Shown here: positions 1 to 8,855 of the stretch, one piece after another
How positions within the stretch are numbered: position 1 is the first letter of the stretch
How the letters are laid out: every line of letters begins with the position of its first letter
NCBI RefSeq assembly: GCF_014268785.2
Contig: NZ_JABWRD020000001.1
Location: 819,001-883,000 of the forward strand
Length of the DNA stretch: 64,000 nucleotides
DNA from: Pseudomonas shirazensis
GTDB taxonomy: Bacteria; Pseudomonadota; Gammaproteobacteria; Pseudomonadales; Pseudomonadaceae
Reading direction: 5' to 3'
The notes under the pieces: model-generated
Databases searched by the model: none
Told to the model about the DNA's origin: nothing
Seen by the model: the letters and a program-made list of their open reading frames with translations, nothing else
Position numbers and translations under genes: made by a program

Positions 1-473
1 CCGAAGCTGCCGGTGAGCAGGCGTGACAGGTCGTAGCCGGCAACGTTCTTCATCACTTCGCCGCCGAACCGCAGCAACTTGCCGTGGCCGGTGATGACGC
101 GGCTGCCGAGAACATGGTCGCGCGCCGCCCCCGCCCAGGGCCTGCGTGGGCCGGAAAGACCCGCAGCAACCGTGCCGCCCACTGTTGCTGCCGGCCCCAG
201 ATGCGGCGGTTCCCAGGGCAGGATCTGCCCAGCTTCAGCCAATACGGCTTCGATTTCAGCCAGTGGCGTCCCGGCGCGCGCGGTCAGGACCAGCTCGGTA
301 GGGTCGTAGCTGATGATGCCGCTATGGCCGCGGGTGTCGATGAGCTTGCCTGCAACGTGGTTGCCGAGCATGGCCTTGCTGTTGCTACCCTGGATACGCA
401 GTGGCGTATTAGAAGCCAGCGCCTGCTTGACCTGATCAAGCAGGTCCTGGCTCAGATCACCGGCAAGGCTCAT
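1..473 (-). CDS. glcE: Glycolate oxidase FAD-binding subunit GlcE (partial, N-terminal part)
   Basis: Cut by the left edge of the window; about 157 N-terminal residues are visible. The protein begins MSLAGDLSQDLLDQ and contains the FAD-binding type 4 stretch GPAATVGGTVAAGLSGP followed by RDHVLGSRVITG and KNVAGYDLSRLLTGSF, which is the typical GlcE arrangement. GlcE works with GlcD and GlcF to oxidise glycolate to glyoxylate at the membrane. Its ATG shares one base with the TGA stop of glcD (TGATG at 471-475), so the two are translationally coupled. The identification is firm from motifs and from the neighbour. Confidence 0.93.
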   Translation of the reverse strand, partial: MSLAGDLSQDLLDQVKQALASNTPLRIQGSNSKAMLGNHVAGKLIDTRGHSGIISYDPTELVLTARAGTPLAEIEAVLAEAGQILPWEPPHLGPAATVGGTVAAGLSGPRRPWAGAARDHVLGSRVITGHGKLLRFGGEVMKNVAGYDLSRLLTGSF

Positions 474-1972
474 CAGAAGCGCTCCAGGTCAGGGAAGGGC
501 AGTTGGCCATGGTGTACATGCAGGGCGCCAAATTCGGCGCAGCGCTGCAGGGTCGGAATGTTCTTGCCGGGGTTGAGCAGCCCCCGCGAGTCAAACGCTG
601 CCTTGACCGCGTGAAACAGGGTGATTTCGTCGCTGTTGAACTGCACGCACATCTGATTGATCTTTTCCCGGCCGACGCCATGCTCGCCGGTAATGCTGCC
701 ACCCACCGCCACGCACAGCTCGAGGATCTTGCCGCCGATGGCTTCAGCCCGCTCCAGCTCGCCCGGCACATTGGCATCAAACAGGATCAGTGGGTGCATA
801 TTGCCATCGCCGGCATGAAACACATTGGCCACGCGCAACCCATATTCTGCGGACAACTCAGCGATCGCACTGAGCACCCGCGCCAGCTGGCGGCGGGGGA
901 TCGTGCCGTCCATGCAGTAGTAGTCCGGTGAAATCCGCCCCACGGCAGGAAAGGCGTTCTTGCGCCCGGCCCAGAAACGCACCCGCTGCGCCTCGTCGCA
1001 GGCCAGTTGCACCTGGCTCGCCCCAGCCTGCTCCAGCACGGCCTGCACCCGCGCGCAGTCAGCCGTTACATCGGCTTCGACGCCATTCAGTTCACACAGC
1101 AGGATCGCCGCTGCGTCCACCGGGTAGCCGGCATGGATGAAGTCTTCAGCGGCGCGGATAGCCAGGTTGTCCATCATCTCCAGGCCCGCGGGGATGATCC
1201 CCGCTCCGATGATTTCGGCAACCGCGCGGCCAGCGTCCTCGACGCTGTTGAAGCTGGCCAACAGCACCCGCGCCACCTGCGGCTTGGCCAGCAATTTGAC
1301 GGTGACTTCGGTGACAATGCCGAGCATGCCTTCGGAGCCGGTAAACAGCGCCAGCAGGTCAAAGCCCGGGCTGTCCAGGGCATCACTGCCCAGACTCAGG
1401 TGCTCGCCTTCGATGGTGAGGATGTCGACTTTGAGCAGGTTGTGCACGGTAAGGCCGTATTTCAGGCAATGCACACCGCCGGCGTTTTCAGCCACGTTGC
1501 CGCCAATCGAACAGGCGATCTGCGACGACGGATCAGGTGCGTAGTAGAGGCCGTACGGCGCTGCAGCCTGAGAGATGGCCAGGTTGCGCACGCCAGGTTG
1601 CACCCTGGCATAACGCCCCTGCGGGTTGACCTCAAGGATCTGGTTGAAGCGCGCCATCACCAGCAGGATGCCTTTGCTCAACGGCAAGGCGCCGCCGGAC
1701 AAACCAGTGCCTGCGCCGCGCGCAACCACCGGCACCCCGCGCTGGTGGCAGACCTTGAGCAGCGTCTGCACCTGCTCCAGTCGCACTGGCAGTACCACCA
1801 GCAATGGAAGTGTGCGATAGGCCGAGAGGCCATCGCACTCATACGGTCTGAGGTCCTCGTTGCGGTGCAGAATCTCCAGGTCGGGCAGGGCGCTGCGCAG
1901 CGCCCCCAGTACCTCGGCCTGGTCGATGGCCGGCAGCCGGCCATCGACGCGTTCATCGTAGAGAATGTTCAT
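473..1972 (-). CDS. glcD: Glycolate oxidase catalytic subunit GlcD
   Basis: A 499-residue FAD-linked oxidase, the usual length for GlcD. The N-terminal half is the FAD-binding type 4 domain, with VARGAGTGLSGGALPLS near residue 85 and the SIGGNVAENAGG stretch near residue 155. The C-terminal half carries the FAD-linked oxidase cap with VFHAGDGNMHPLILFD and GEHGVGREK. It oxidises glycolate (and D-lactate) to glyoxylate together with GlcE and GlcF. The chosen start is the ATG at 1972; a GTG one codon upstream is also in frame but the ATG sits better behind GAGGGAG. It lies only 24 bases after an M20 peptidase gene on the same strand, so readthrough is likely. The usual divergent regulator glcC is not next to it. 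Confidence 0.95.
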   Translation of the reverse strand: MNILYDERVDGRLPAIDQAEVLGALRSALPDLEILHRNEDLRPYECDGLSAYRTLPLLVVLPVRLEQVQTLLKVCHQRGVPVVARGAGTGLSGGALPLSKGILLVMARFNQILEVNPQGRYARVQPGVRNLAISQAAAPYGLYYAPDPSSQIACSIGGNVAENAGGVHCLKYGLTVHNLLKVDILTIEGEHLSLGSDALDSPGFDLLALFTGSEGMLGIVTEVTVKLLAKPQVARVLLASFNSVEDAGRAVAEIIGAGIIPAGLEMMDNLAIRAAEDFIHAGYPVDAAAILLCELNGVEADVTADCARVQAVLEQAGASQVQLACDEAQRVRFWAGRKNAFPAVGRISPDYYCMDGTIPRRQLARVLSAIAELSAEYGLRVANVFHAGDGNMHPLILFDANVPGELERAEAIGGKILELCVAVGGSITGEHGVGREKINQMCVQFNSDEITLFHAVKAAFDSRGLLNPGKNIPTLQRCAEFGALHVHHGQLPFPDLERF

Positions 1973-1996
1973 CACGCTCCCTCACGAGTGCAAGGC

Positions 1997-3229
1997 TTAC
2001 TGCGCCAGCTTCCTGATCATCGCCACCGTCAGGTACAAGCGCGGTGCGACACTGGCCAGCTCGATGTACTCGTCATCGCCATGCAGCCCGGCACCGACCA
2101 CGCCCATGGTTTCCAGCACTGCAGGCTTCGCGCTGCCCGGCACGTAGGCATACCCAGCGTCGGTGCCAAAGCGCATCGCAATTGGCTCAAGCGTGCGGTC
2201 GATCTGGCCATACAGCTGGCCGGCGGTTTTGGCCAGGGCACTGGAGCCTTCATTGCGCGCCAGGGGGGGGCGGCCTTTCTCGAGGGTGACGCTGGTCTGG
2301 GTGTCGCCGATCAGCTGCTTTTGTGCGATGCGTTTGGCATCGGCCGCGACGCGATCACTTTCGCTCAAGTCCGAATAGCGCATGTCGGCTTCGGCCGTGG
2401 CAAGGGCAGGAATGATGTTGGCCTTTTCGCCGGCTTTTGCCAGGGTCCAGTTGACCGTGGTGCCTTTGTTGGCATCGCCCAGGTCCTTCAACTGGAGGAT
2501 CTGATGGGACAATTCGGTCAGTGCGTTGCGGCCTTCTTCAGGTGCAGAACCAGCGTGCGAGGAGCGGCCTTTGACTTCGAGTTTGAGGCGGTTGATACCG
2601 TTGGTGGCGACAGTGACGGCGTCCTTGTCCGGCGGCTCGTAGGAGAATACGTAATCATGCTTGCGGGCCAGCTCGGCGATGATCTTTCTGGAGCCGGCGG
2701 AGCCCATTTCTTCATCTGGATTGAACAGTACGGTTAGCGTCCGGTAGCCTTTGAATTGCTGGTCCTGCAGCAGCTTGAGCGCGTGCAGGATCATCGCCAC
2801 GCCGCCTTTGGCATCGGCAACACCGGGTCCGTAGGCGCGTTCGCCTTCGATACGGAACGGCCGCTTGGCCACCGTGCCGGGGCCGAACACGGTGTCGTAG
2901 TGGACCATCAGCATGAAGTCTTTGCTGCCGGTGCCCTTGAAGGTACCGACGATGTTGTCGCCAACAGAAGGTGTGGCGGGATGGGTTTCAACCTGGGCAC
3001 CGAGCGCCTTGAGGCGCTTGACCAGTTCAGCGCTGACCTGGCTCAGGCCTGCTTCGGTGCCGGTACCGGTGTCGACCGAGACCAGGCTTTTGAGGGTGTC
3101 GAGGTAATGTGCTTGCTCTGCTTGGGCTTGCTTGAGCAGGTCCTGTGGGGTCGGTTCGGCGGCAATGGCCTGGGAGCAGGCCAGGCACAGGGCGAGGGCG
3201 GCGGCAAAGGGTGGGCGGGGCATCGGCAT
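1997..3229 (-). CDS. M20 family zinc carboxypeptidase, carboxypeptidase G2-like (glutamate carboxypeptidase)
   Basis: A 410-residue metallopeptidase with a Sec signal peptide (residues 1-24, ending SQAIAAE), so it should be periplasmic. The M20 dinuclear zinc site can be read: His110 in MVHYDT, Asp139 in DAKGG, the catalytic/metal pair Glu173-Glu174 in NPDEEMGS, Glu198 in SYEPP and His383 in GLHGDDEY. The dimerisation lid domain lies between about residues 210 and 325. Sequence and length follow the carboxypeptidase G2 type, which removes C-terminal glutamate from folate analogues and N-acylglutamates; the true substrate here is unknown. It reads straight into glcD with a short gap. A divergent LysR regulator starts about 90 bases upstream and is a plausible controller. 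Confidence 0.9.
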   Translation of the reverse strand: MPMPRPPFAAALALCLACSQAIAAEPTPQDLLKQAQAEQAHYLDTLKSLVSVDTGTGTEAGLSQVSAELVKRLKALGAQVETHPATPSVGDNIVGTFKGTGSKDFMLMVHYDTVFGPGTVAKRPFRIEGERAYGPGVADAKGGVAMILHALKLLQDQQFKGYRTLTVLFNPDEEMGSAGSRKIIAELARKHDYVFSYEPPDKDAVTVATNGINRLKLEVKGRSSHAGSAPEEGRNALTELSHQILQLKDLGDANKGTTVNWTLAKAGEKANIIPALATAEADMRYSDLSESDRVAADAKRIAQKQLIGDTQTSVTLEKGRPPLARNEGSSALAKTAGQLYGQIDRTLEPIAMRFGTDAGYAYVPGSAKPAVLETMGVVGAGLHGDDEYIELASVAPRLYLTVAMIRKLAQ

Positions 3230-3319
3230 TGGTGGTCTCTTTTTATTGGCTTGAACTGTCAGCCTAGACCCTCAGCGCTCTACGGCAAGGCTTTGGCTTG
3301 AATCAGTGAGGATTGGCGG

Positions 3320-4231
3320 TTGATCAAGAAACTGGTGCGCATGGACGATCTGCAGGTATTCGTCACCACCGTCGAGGCCGGCAGCTTCTCGGCGGCGGCG
3401 CGGCAACTGGATATTTCGCCGGCCTTGGCCAGCGGTGCGGTGCAGCGCCTGGAGCGCAGCCTGGGTATCCGTTTGTTCGTGCGTTCGACGCGCAAACTGC
3501 GCCTGTCCGACGATGGCCAGCGCTACCTGCCGCATGCCCGTCAGGTGCTGGAAGCACTCAGCGAGGGTGAGTTGGCACTGGCTGACGGGCGCGAGGAAAT
3601 TGCCGGGCCGCTGCGCCTGTCGATGCCTTCCGATCTGGGCCGTAACCTGCTGTTGCCTTGGCTGGATGAGTTTCAGGCGGCGCACCCACGGATCGAACTG
3701 CAGCTAAGGCTGAGCGACCAGGTCGCGGACTTTTTCAGTGACCGGCTGGATGCGGGGATTCGTTATGGGCAGTTGGCCGACTCCAGCCTGGTGGCGCTGC
3801 CGCTGGCGGCGAACAACCGGCGCATCCTCTGCGCAGCACCTGCCTACCTCGCCCGGCATGGTGCGCCGCGCACCCCAGAAGATCTCACCCAGCACAACTG
3901 CCTGCGCTACATGATGGGCGATCTGACCCATGAACGCTGGAACTTTCATACCGAGCACGGCGTCAAGGCGGTGATGGTCGCCGGCGATCGCACCAGTGAT
4001 GATGCCGATGTGGTGCGGCGCTGGGCGGTGGCGGGGCTGGGTGTGGTGTTCAAGTCGCAGCTGGATGTGCGCGCCGACCTCGAGGCCGGGCGGTTGGTCG
4101 AGCTGTTCCCGCGGGCCTGGGGGCAGCCGACGCCGTTACACCTAGTGTGTGCCCACCGGCAGTCATTGACGCCGGTGGTGCAGCAATTGCGCGCATTCCT
4201 GTTACAGCGGCTGCAGGCTCTGGGCGATTGA
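3320..4231 (+). CDS. LysR family transcriptional regulator
   Basis: A 303-residue protein with the LysR layout. An N-terminal winged HTH (about residues 8-66; FVTTVEAGSFSAAARQLD, then LASGAVQRLERSLGIRLF) is followed by a substrate-binding effector domain (about 95-295). Two starts are possible. A TTG at 3320 stands eight bases after GAGG, while the ATG at 3341 (MDDLQVF) has a poorer ribosome site; the ATG would give 296 residues. It is divergent from the M20 peptidase-glcD genes and convergent with the dehydrogenase at 4260, and LysR proteins usually control the divergent neighbour. The effector is not predictable from sequence. Confidence 0.9.
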   Translation: MIKKLVRMDDLQVFVTTVEAGSFSAAARQLDISPALASGAVQRLERSLGIRLFVRSTRKLRLSDDGQRYLPHARQVLEALSEGELALADGREEIAGPLRLSMPSDLGRNLLLPWLDEFQAAHPRIELQLRLSDQVADFFSDRLDAGIRYGQLADSSLVALPLAANNRRILCAAPAYLARHGAPRTPEDLTQHNCLRYMMGDLTHERWNFHTEHGVKAVMVAGDRTSDDADVVRRWAVAGLGVVFKSQLDVRADLEAGRLVELFPRAWGQPTPLHLVCAHRQSLTPVVQQLRAFLLQRLQALGD

Positions 4232-4259
4232 CCCAGGTACAGCCGCTGGCTGAGCAAGC

Positions 4260-5276
4260 CTAGGCGTCGAACCCTGCAAGAACGATCTTGCCCTTGGCCT
4301 TGCCGCTCTCGATCAAGGCGTGAGCCCGGCGCAGGTTCTGTGCATTGATCGCACCGAAGTGCTCACCCAACGTGGTGCGCAACACCCCTTCGTCAACCAG
4401 TGCCGCAACCCGATCCAGCAATTGGTGCTGCTTGATCATGTCGGCGGTCTGGTACAGCGAGCGGGTGAACATCAGCTCCCAGTGCAGCGACAACGATTTG
4501 CGCTTGAGCGGCACGACGTCAAGGGTTGCCGGGTCATCGATCAACGCCAGCCGACCTTGTGGACGCAGGACTTCGATCAGCTGAGCGAAGTGGCGGTCGG
4601 TATGGGTCAAGCTGATGACCATGTCGACCTGGCCATCGCCGATCTGGGCAATCTGTGTGGGCAGCGGCTGGCTGTGATCGACCACATGATGCGCGCCCAA
4701 GTCCTTGACCCATTGCTGGGTTTCGGCACGTGAGGCAGTGCCGATCACGGTCAGGTCGGTCAGTTTGCGGGCCAGTTGGGTAAGAATCGAGCCCACCCCA
4801 CCGCCAGCACCGACGATCAGCAGGGTCTGCCCCTGGCCGCCACCTTCGGCAACGCCCAGGCGGTCGAACAACAGCTCCCAGGCGGTAATCGACGTCAGCG
4901 GCAGCGCTGCGGCACTGGCGGCGTCGAGGCTGCGCGGTTTGTGCCCGACAATGCGCTCATCCACCAAGTGAAACTGGCTGTAGCTGCCGGGTCGGTCGAT
5001 GGCGCCGGCGTAGAAGACCTCATCGCCTGGCAGGAACAAGCTGACGTCGCTGCCGACCTCCCGGACGATACCCACGGCGTCCCAACCGAGTACTTTCGGC
5101 TGTGCGGTGCTGCCGCTGCCGGCGCGGACCTTGGTATCGACCGGGTTGACCGAGATGGCCTGCACTTCGACCAGCAGATCGCGGGGCCCAGGGGTGGGCT
5201 GCTCAAGCTCGGTGTCGAACAATGCCGCAGGATCGCTGATCGGCAGGCCGTGCTGGGTAAAGACAATGGCTTTCAT
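4260..5276 (-). CDS. Zinc-less medium-chain alcohol dehydrogenase / NADPH:quinone reductase family protein
   Basis: A 338-residue MDR-superfamily oxidoreductase. The GroES-like N-terminal domain contains ISVNPVDTKVRAG and VLGWDAVG. The Rossmann domain has the nucleotide motif VGAGGGVGS at residues 155-163. The cysteines and GHE motif that bind zinc in true alcohol dehydrogenases are absent. It therefore belongs with quinone oxidoreductase-like proteins, in a group often labelled zinc-type alcohol dehydrogenase-like. The likely reaction is NADPH-dependent reduction of a quinone or enone. It starts at the ATG at 5276 without a strong ribosome site, and it ends 28 bases from the LysR gene, which is convergent. 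The substrate is unknown. Confidence 0.85.
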   Translation of the reverse strand: MKAIVFTQHGLPISDPAALFDTELEQPTPGPRDLLVEVQAISVNPVDTKVRAGSGSTAQPKVLGWDAVGIVREVGSDVSLFLPGDEVFYAGAIDRPGSYSQFHLVDERIVGHKPRSLDAASAAALPLTSITAWELLFDRLGVAEGGGQGQTLLIVGAGGGVGSILTQLARKLTDLTVIGTASRAETQQWVKDLGAHHVVDHSQPLPTQIAQIGDGQVDMVISLTHTDRHFAQLIEVLRPQGRLALIDDPATLDVVPLKRKSLSLHWELMFTRSLYQTADMIKQHQLLDRVAALVDEGVLRTTLGEHFGAINAQNLRRAHALIESGKAKGKIVLAGFDA

Positions 5277-5413
5277 GGAGGCTGTTCCGCTGAGTGGTGA
5301 GGAGTTGCAGCAACCATAGCGGCTGTCTGTGGGGGCACCAAGGCGTGGCGCGCCGAGACTGTTTCGTCAATTTATTGAAAATGACGGAGGATTATCAAAG
5401 CCGCACAGCAAAA

Positions 5414-5443
5414 GACCACGCTACGCGGGGCGTAGACGTGGTC
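5414..5443 (-). terminator. Rho-independent terminator downstream of the DUF2388 gene
   Basis: On the minus strand the arms GACCACG..TACGC and GCGTAG..CGTGGTC form a GC-rich hairpin with one small bulge, followed directly by TTTT (seen as aaaa at 5410-5413). It lies about 24 bases after the stop of the DUF2388 gene, the correct place and polarity for an intrinsic terminator. Confidence 0.7.
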
Positions 5444-5466
5444 CGGTTAGATAGCGGGGTCAGCAA

Positions 5467-5769
5467 TCAGTTGTCTTGCGACAGGATCGCCTGAGCCAGC
5501 TCTTCGTCACTGACCTGCAGGCCAGGGTTGCTTTGACGCGCCTGCTCCAGCGCCGATTCAACGTAAGCGCCACGGATGGCACCGCCGCTGGCCACGAATG
5601 CCGACAGCTCGTCACGCGCCGGGATGATCCGTTTGTCATCCTTGAAGGTCGAGTACAGGGAAGCGGATACACCCGCCGATGTAGCGATATCACGGCCATC
5701 GACACGGGCCATCGCCGAGCCAACAGGCAGCAGAACCAACAGCGAAGAAACAACAATCAAACGACGCAT
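5467..5769 (-). CDS. DUF2388 family small exported protein
   Basis: A 100-residue protein starting MRRLIVVSSLLVLLP with a signal peptide cleaved near residue 21 (GSAMA-RVDG). The mature part (ATSAGVSASLYSTFKDDKRI, then ELSAFVASGGAIRGAYVESAL) is the DUF2388 pattern common in Pseudomonas, where such proteins are predicted to be periplasmic and have no settled function. The start at 5769 is chosen because CTGGAGG stands seven to eight bases before it; an upstream in-frame extension would bury the signal peptide. It is divergent from the GST gene and has its own terminator. Confidence 0.85.
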   Translation of the reverse strand: MRRLIVVSSLLVLLPVGSAMARVDGRDIATSAGVSASLYSTFKDDKRIIPARDELSAFVASGGAIRGAYVESALEQARQSNPGLQVSDEELAQAILSQDN

Positions 5770-5936
5770 GGCGAAACCTCCAGAAGGGTGAAGCCTAGGG
5801 GAATGTCTGCATGATAATAAGAGCGGCAATGACTGAAACTAGTTCAATTGGCTGCGTGCGCGCAGTGGTCGGCGTACCCGAGCCATGCTCTACTGCTGGA
5901 CGAGCTGTCTCACTCAACCCAAGCTGAAGGTCGACC

Positions 5937-6566
5937 ATGTCTGAATACACGCTGCACTGCTTTGGTGAATCCGGCAACGCCTACAAGGTTGCGCTGATGC
6001 TTGAATTGACCGGTTGCGATTGGCAAGCGGTGCCGGTCGACTTCTTCAATGGCCAGACCCGAGATGAAGACTGGCGCAGTCAGGTCAATCAACAGGGCGA
6101 AGTGCCGGTGCTCGAACACCGCGGCAAGACCCTGACCCAGTCGGCACTGATTCTTGAATACCTGGTCGAGCAGACGGGTAAATTCGGCTGGCAGAGTGAC
6201 GATGAGCGCCGTGAGATCTGGCGCTGGATGTTGTTTGATAACCACAAATTCACCAGCTATTACGCAACCCTGCGTTTTCTTTACGGTTTGAAAAAGACAG
6301 GTGAAACCGAAGTCACGACGTTCTTCCGCGATCGGGCAAAAGCGGCCTATCGCGTGGTCGACCAGCACCTGAGCACCACGCCCTATATGGTCGGCGGGCG
6401 CTTGACCATCGCTGACCTATCGCTGGCCGGCTACGTGTACATGCCTGAAGATACCGGCATGCAGCTGAGTGATTTCCCTCATATCGAAGAATGGAAACAG
6501 CGGATCCAGGCCATGCCCGGCTTCAAGTTGCCCTATGAACTGATGCCGCGCGCCTCGAACCTCTGA
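5937..6566 (+). CDS. Glutathione S-transferase family protein
   Basis: A 209-residue cytosolic GST. The N-terminal thioredoxin-like domain (residues 1-80) carries CFGESGNAYKVAL, where Ser12 is the probable glutathione-activating residue, and the cis-proline stretch QGEVPVLEH. ALILEYLVEQ completes the glutathione-binding site. The helical C-terminal domain contains GGRLTIADLSLAGY, the family N-capping box. GSTs conjugate or reduce electrophiles with glutathione, but the substrate cannot be predicted. The gene is monocistronic, divergent from the DUF2388 gene and convergent with a TonB receptor, with a hairpin between them. Confidence 0.92.
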   Translation: MSEYTLHCFGESGNAYKVALMLELTGCDWQAVPVDFFNGQTRDEDWRSQVNQQGEVPVLEHRGKTLTQSALILEYLVEQTGKFGWQSDDERREIWRWMLFDNHKFTSYYATLRFLYGLKKTGETEVTTFFRDRAKAAYRVVDQHLSTTPYMVGGRLTIADLSLAGYVYMPEDTGMQLSDFPHIEEWKQRIQAMPGFKLPYELMPRASNL

Positions 6567-6571
6567 GCCGT

Positions 6572-6603
6572 CGGCGTTGCTCCGCTTGCGCGGGGCAACG
6601 CCG
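6572..6603. terminator. Bidirectional hairpin between GST and TonB receptor genes
   Basis: The arms at 6572-6585 and 6590-6603 pair over 14 positions (one G-T) around a four-base TTGC loop. It sits between two convergent genes, only 5 bases after the GST stop and 8 before the receptor stop. There is no clear T-run, so it may act as a bidirectional barrier or RNA-stabilising hairpin rather than a classical terminator. Confidence 0.6.
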
Positions 6604-6611
6604 GCTTGCCG

Positions 6612-8726
6612 TCAGTAGCGCAGCTCGAGCCCAACATAGGCGCCGATGCCGTCGCCCGGCCAGAACGACGCCGAATCCTGCCCGCGCGCGTTGTAGACGG
6701 GGGTAATGGCCGAAACATAAGCTTTGTTGGCCAGGTTTTTCACGTCCAGCGAGACCTTCCAATTGCCCTTGGGCGCCTCGTAACCCACTTTCGCGCCCCA
6801 GATCGTGTACGAAGGCGCATACAGTGTATTGGCGTAGTCCACTGCCGTGCGCGATGCCGACTGCACGTTGACGCCGCTGTACCAGCCGCTGTGGTGCTGG
6901 TATTGCAACTCGCCTTGATAGACATGCTTGGGGATGCCAGGGAGCTGGTTGTCGCCGAAGGTATCGTCGTTGCGGTAGTAGAAGTCGTTCAGGGTGTAAA
7001 CCTGGCGCAGGCGCACCTGATCGCCTTGCGGGTTTTGCCACAGGCGGGTGTTCAGGCCTGCTTCGATGCCCTGGTGAATGGTCGGCGTGGCATTGAATGC
7101 GCCGGTGACCGCCGCCGCGCCGTTGCTGGCGGGGATGATCTGCACGTTGAGCAACTCGTTGTGAATCCACGAGCGGTACAGCGCCAGGCTGCCGTCGAAG
7201 ATCCCGTGCGAGCCTTTGATGCCGACCTCGAATGTGTTGCCTTTCTGTTCAACCAGCGGGCGAATGTACGGCAGGGTCGGGCCGGAGCCTGAGTATTCCC
7301 AGGATGCCGGCGGGTCGATACTGCGGCTGAGGTTGGTGAATACCTGCAGGTTGGGGCTGAACTCATAGCGCAAACCGACCCGCGGGGCGACGCTCCAGTT
7401 GTCGTAGTCGACATGCTGCGGGAAGTCGGTGCGGTTGGGGTTTACCGCGTAGTCGATGTCGGCCTTGCGTCGCACGTTGACGAACGACACACCGCTGGTC
7501 AGCCACAGGCCATCGACCAGGTTGAGGTCATTGCCCAGGGCGATCACCCGGTCGAACGAATCCTGATAATCGACTTTCTTCAAGCTGACCTTATCGTCAT
7601 TGGCCGAATTGACCCCGCCGCGCAGGTGCTGGGTTGAGGTGAAGGCAACGCTGCTGCGGCTTTCATGGCCGAACAAGGTGTCGATGCGGTCATAGCCGAG
7701 GAGCAGGCCGAGGTCGTGCCAGTCCCAATAGCTGGGGTTGGTCGGGCTGCGCGGGTTATTGGTGTGGCGGTAGTCGTGGTAGGACAAACCGACGGTCAGC
7801 CGGGCATCGTCATCGAAGGTGTAGGTGGTCTTGCTGCCCAGCCAGATGCTGCCGGGGCGGCGCGCACCGGCACCGCTGCTTTCGGCGGTCGCACTGGCCC
7901 GGCGTGGGTTGTGCTTGGCTGCGGCGAGGGTCGTCGCGCTCGGGTCATTGTGGAATTCGTCGCGGTAACGCAGCAATACCCGCGTTTCAAGTTTGGGGCT
8001 GAAGCGGTAGCCGGCATTGGCAACCATGCCTGAACTGCGCGACAGGCTGTAGTCGCGGTAGCCGTCGTTGCGGTAGTTGTCGGCTTGCAGGTAGTAATCC
8101 AGGTCGCCCTCGACCCCGCCATAACTGATGCTCTGCTTCTGGTAACCATAGCTGCCGGCCTCGCCACGCAGGCGCAGGCCGGGCGCGGTATAGCCACTGT
8201 GATTGACGAAGTTGACCGCGCCGCCGAGGGTCAAGGCACCGTACTGGAAGGCGTTGGCGCCGCGCAGGATCTCGGTGTAATTGACACCCGCGGCGTTGAG
8301 GAACTCATACGGCGTACCGCCCGGACCGGTCAGCGGCAGGCCATCGAAGAGGAACTTGATGCCTTCCCGAAAGTAGCCCGGCGAGGTGTTTGCGCCCGAG
8401 CCTCGAATGGAGATCTTGGCCGCATCGTTGCCGCCGGTGGACTGCACGAATACCCCCGGCTGATAGCCAAGCGTGTCCTGCAGGTTGCCGGTGCGGCCTT
8501 TTGCGACTTCTTCGCTGTCGACCACGCTGGTGCCACCAGGGACCTCTGCCAGTTGGCTGCTGGCCGCTTGCGCAGCAGTCTGCTTTGCCCCTTGGACGGT
8601 GACGGTACCCAGGGTCCGTTCGGTCTCTGCGGCATACAATGGGCTGGCCAGGGTGGCGCTAAGGGCTGTGGCCAGGGTGGCGTGGCGGACGGCCACACGC
8701 AGTTGATTGGGTTGCAGCACAGGCAT
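6612..8726 (-). CDS. TonB-dependent outer-membrane receptor (first of a divergent pair)
   Basis: A 704-residue receptor. Residues 1-33 form a signal peptide (ATLASPLYA-AE). The mature start carries TLGTVTVQGA, a TonB-box-like stretch. The plug domain (about 50-160) includes DTLGYQPGVFVQS and KISIRGSGANTS. The rest is a 22-strand barrel ending in LELRY with the C-terminal aromatic residue needed for membrane insertion. It should import a substrate across the outer membrane using TonB-ExbBD energy. It is clearly related to the receptor at 9207 (both carry NVSRSIDPP-type and GSHGIFDGSL stretches). No ligand can be named; no Fur-like or sigma-54 site is evident upstream on its own strand. It stands alone on the minus strand. 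Confidence 0.93.
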   Translation of the reverse strand: MPVLQPNQLRVAVRHATLATALSATLASPLYAAETERTLGTVTVQGAKQTAAQAASSQLAEVPGGTSVVDSEEVAKGRTGNLQDTLGYQPGVFVQSTGGNDAAKISIRGSGANTSPGYFREGIKFLFDGLPLTGPGGTPYEFLNAAGVNYTEILRGANAFQYGALTLGGAVNFVNHSGYTAPGLRLRGEAGSYGYQKQSISYGGVEGDLDYYLQADNYRNDGYRDYSLSRSSGMVANAGYRFSPKLETRVLLRYRDEFHNDPSATTLAAAKHNPRRASATAESSGAGARRPGSIWLGSKTTYTFDDDARLTVGLSYHDYRHTNNPRSPTNPSYWDWHDLGLLLGYDRIDTLFGHESRSSVAFTSTQHLRGGVNSANDDKVSLKKVDYQDSFDRVIALGNDLNLVDGLWLTSGVSFVNVRRKADIDYAVNPNRTDFPQHVDYDNWSVAPRVGLRYEFSPNLQVFTNLSRSIDPPASWEYSGSGPTLPYIRPLVEQKGNTFEVGIKGSHGIFDGSLALYRSWIHNELLNVQIIPASNGAAAVTGAFNATPTIHQGIEAGLNTRLWQNPQGDQVRLRQVYTLNDFYYRNDDTFGDNQLPGIPKHVYQGELQYQHHSGWYSGVNVQSASRTAVDYANTLYAPSYTIWGAKVGYEAPKGNWKVSLDVKNLANKAYVSAITPVYNARGQDSASFWPGDGIGAYVGLELRY

Positions 8727-8839
8727 TGGGGTAATCCTTGAAGTTCATTAGTTAGTTGCCTCGGCGTTCTATGGGCATAGTCAGGCCTGTCACAAATTGC
8801 AGAGCAGGTTTTATGCCAGCTTGGGGAAAGACACTGCGC

Positions 8840-8855
8840 GGCGGCGCGCGCCGCC
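8840..8855. repeat. 16-bp perfect GC palindrome
   Basis: GGCGGCGCGCGCCGCC reads the same on both strands and is partly extended by AGACA / TGTCT flanks (8829-8833 and 8859-8863). It lies about 115 bases upstream of the minus-strand receptor start, so it could be a protein-binding site or a 5' leader hairpin. No function is implied by sequence alone. Confidence 0.5.

Noticed and set aside
1007..2737. 576-codon plus-strand frame across glcD and the M20 peptidase
   Set aside because: Spans two real minus-strand genes and their junction; a typical high-GC shadow.
8780..8820. Sigma-54 promoter for the minus-strand TonB receptor (TGCAG...TGCCA)
   Set aside because: The two elements are 15 rather than 10 bases apart, so they cannot form a -24/-12 promoter.
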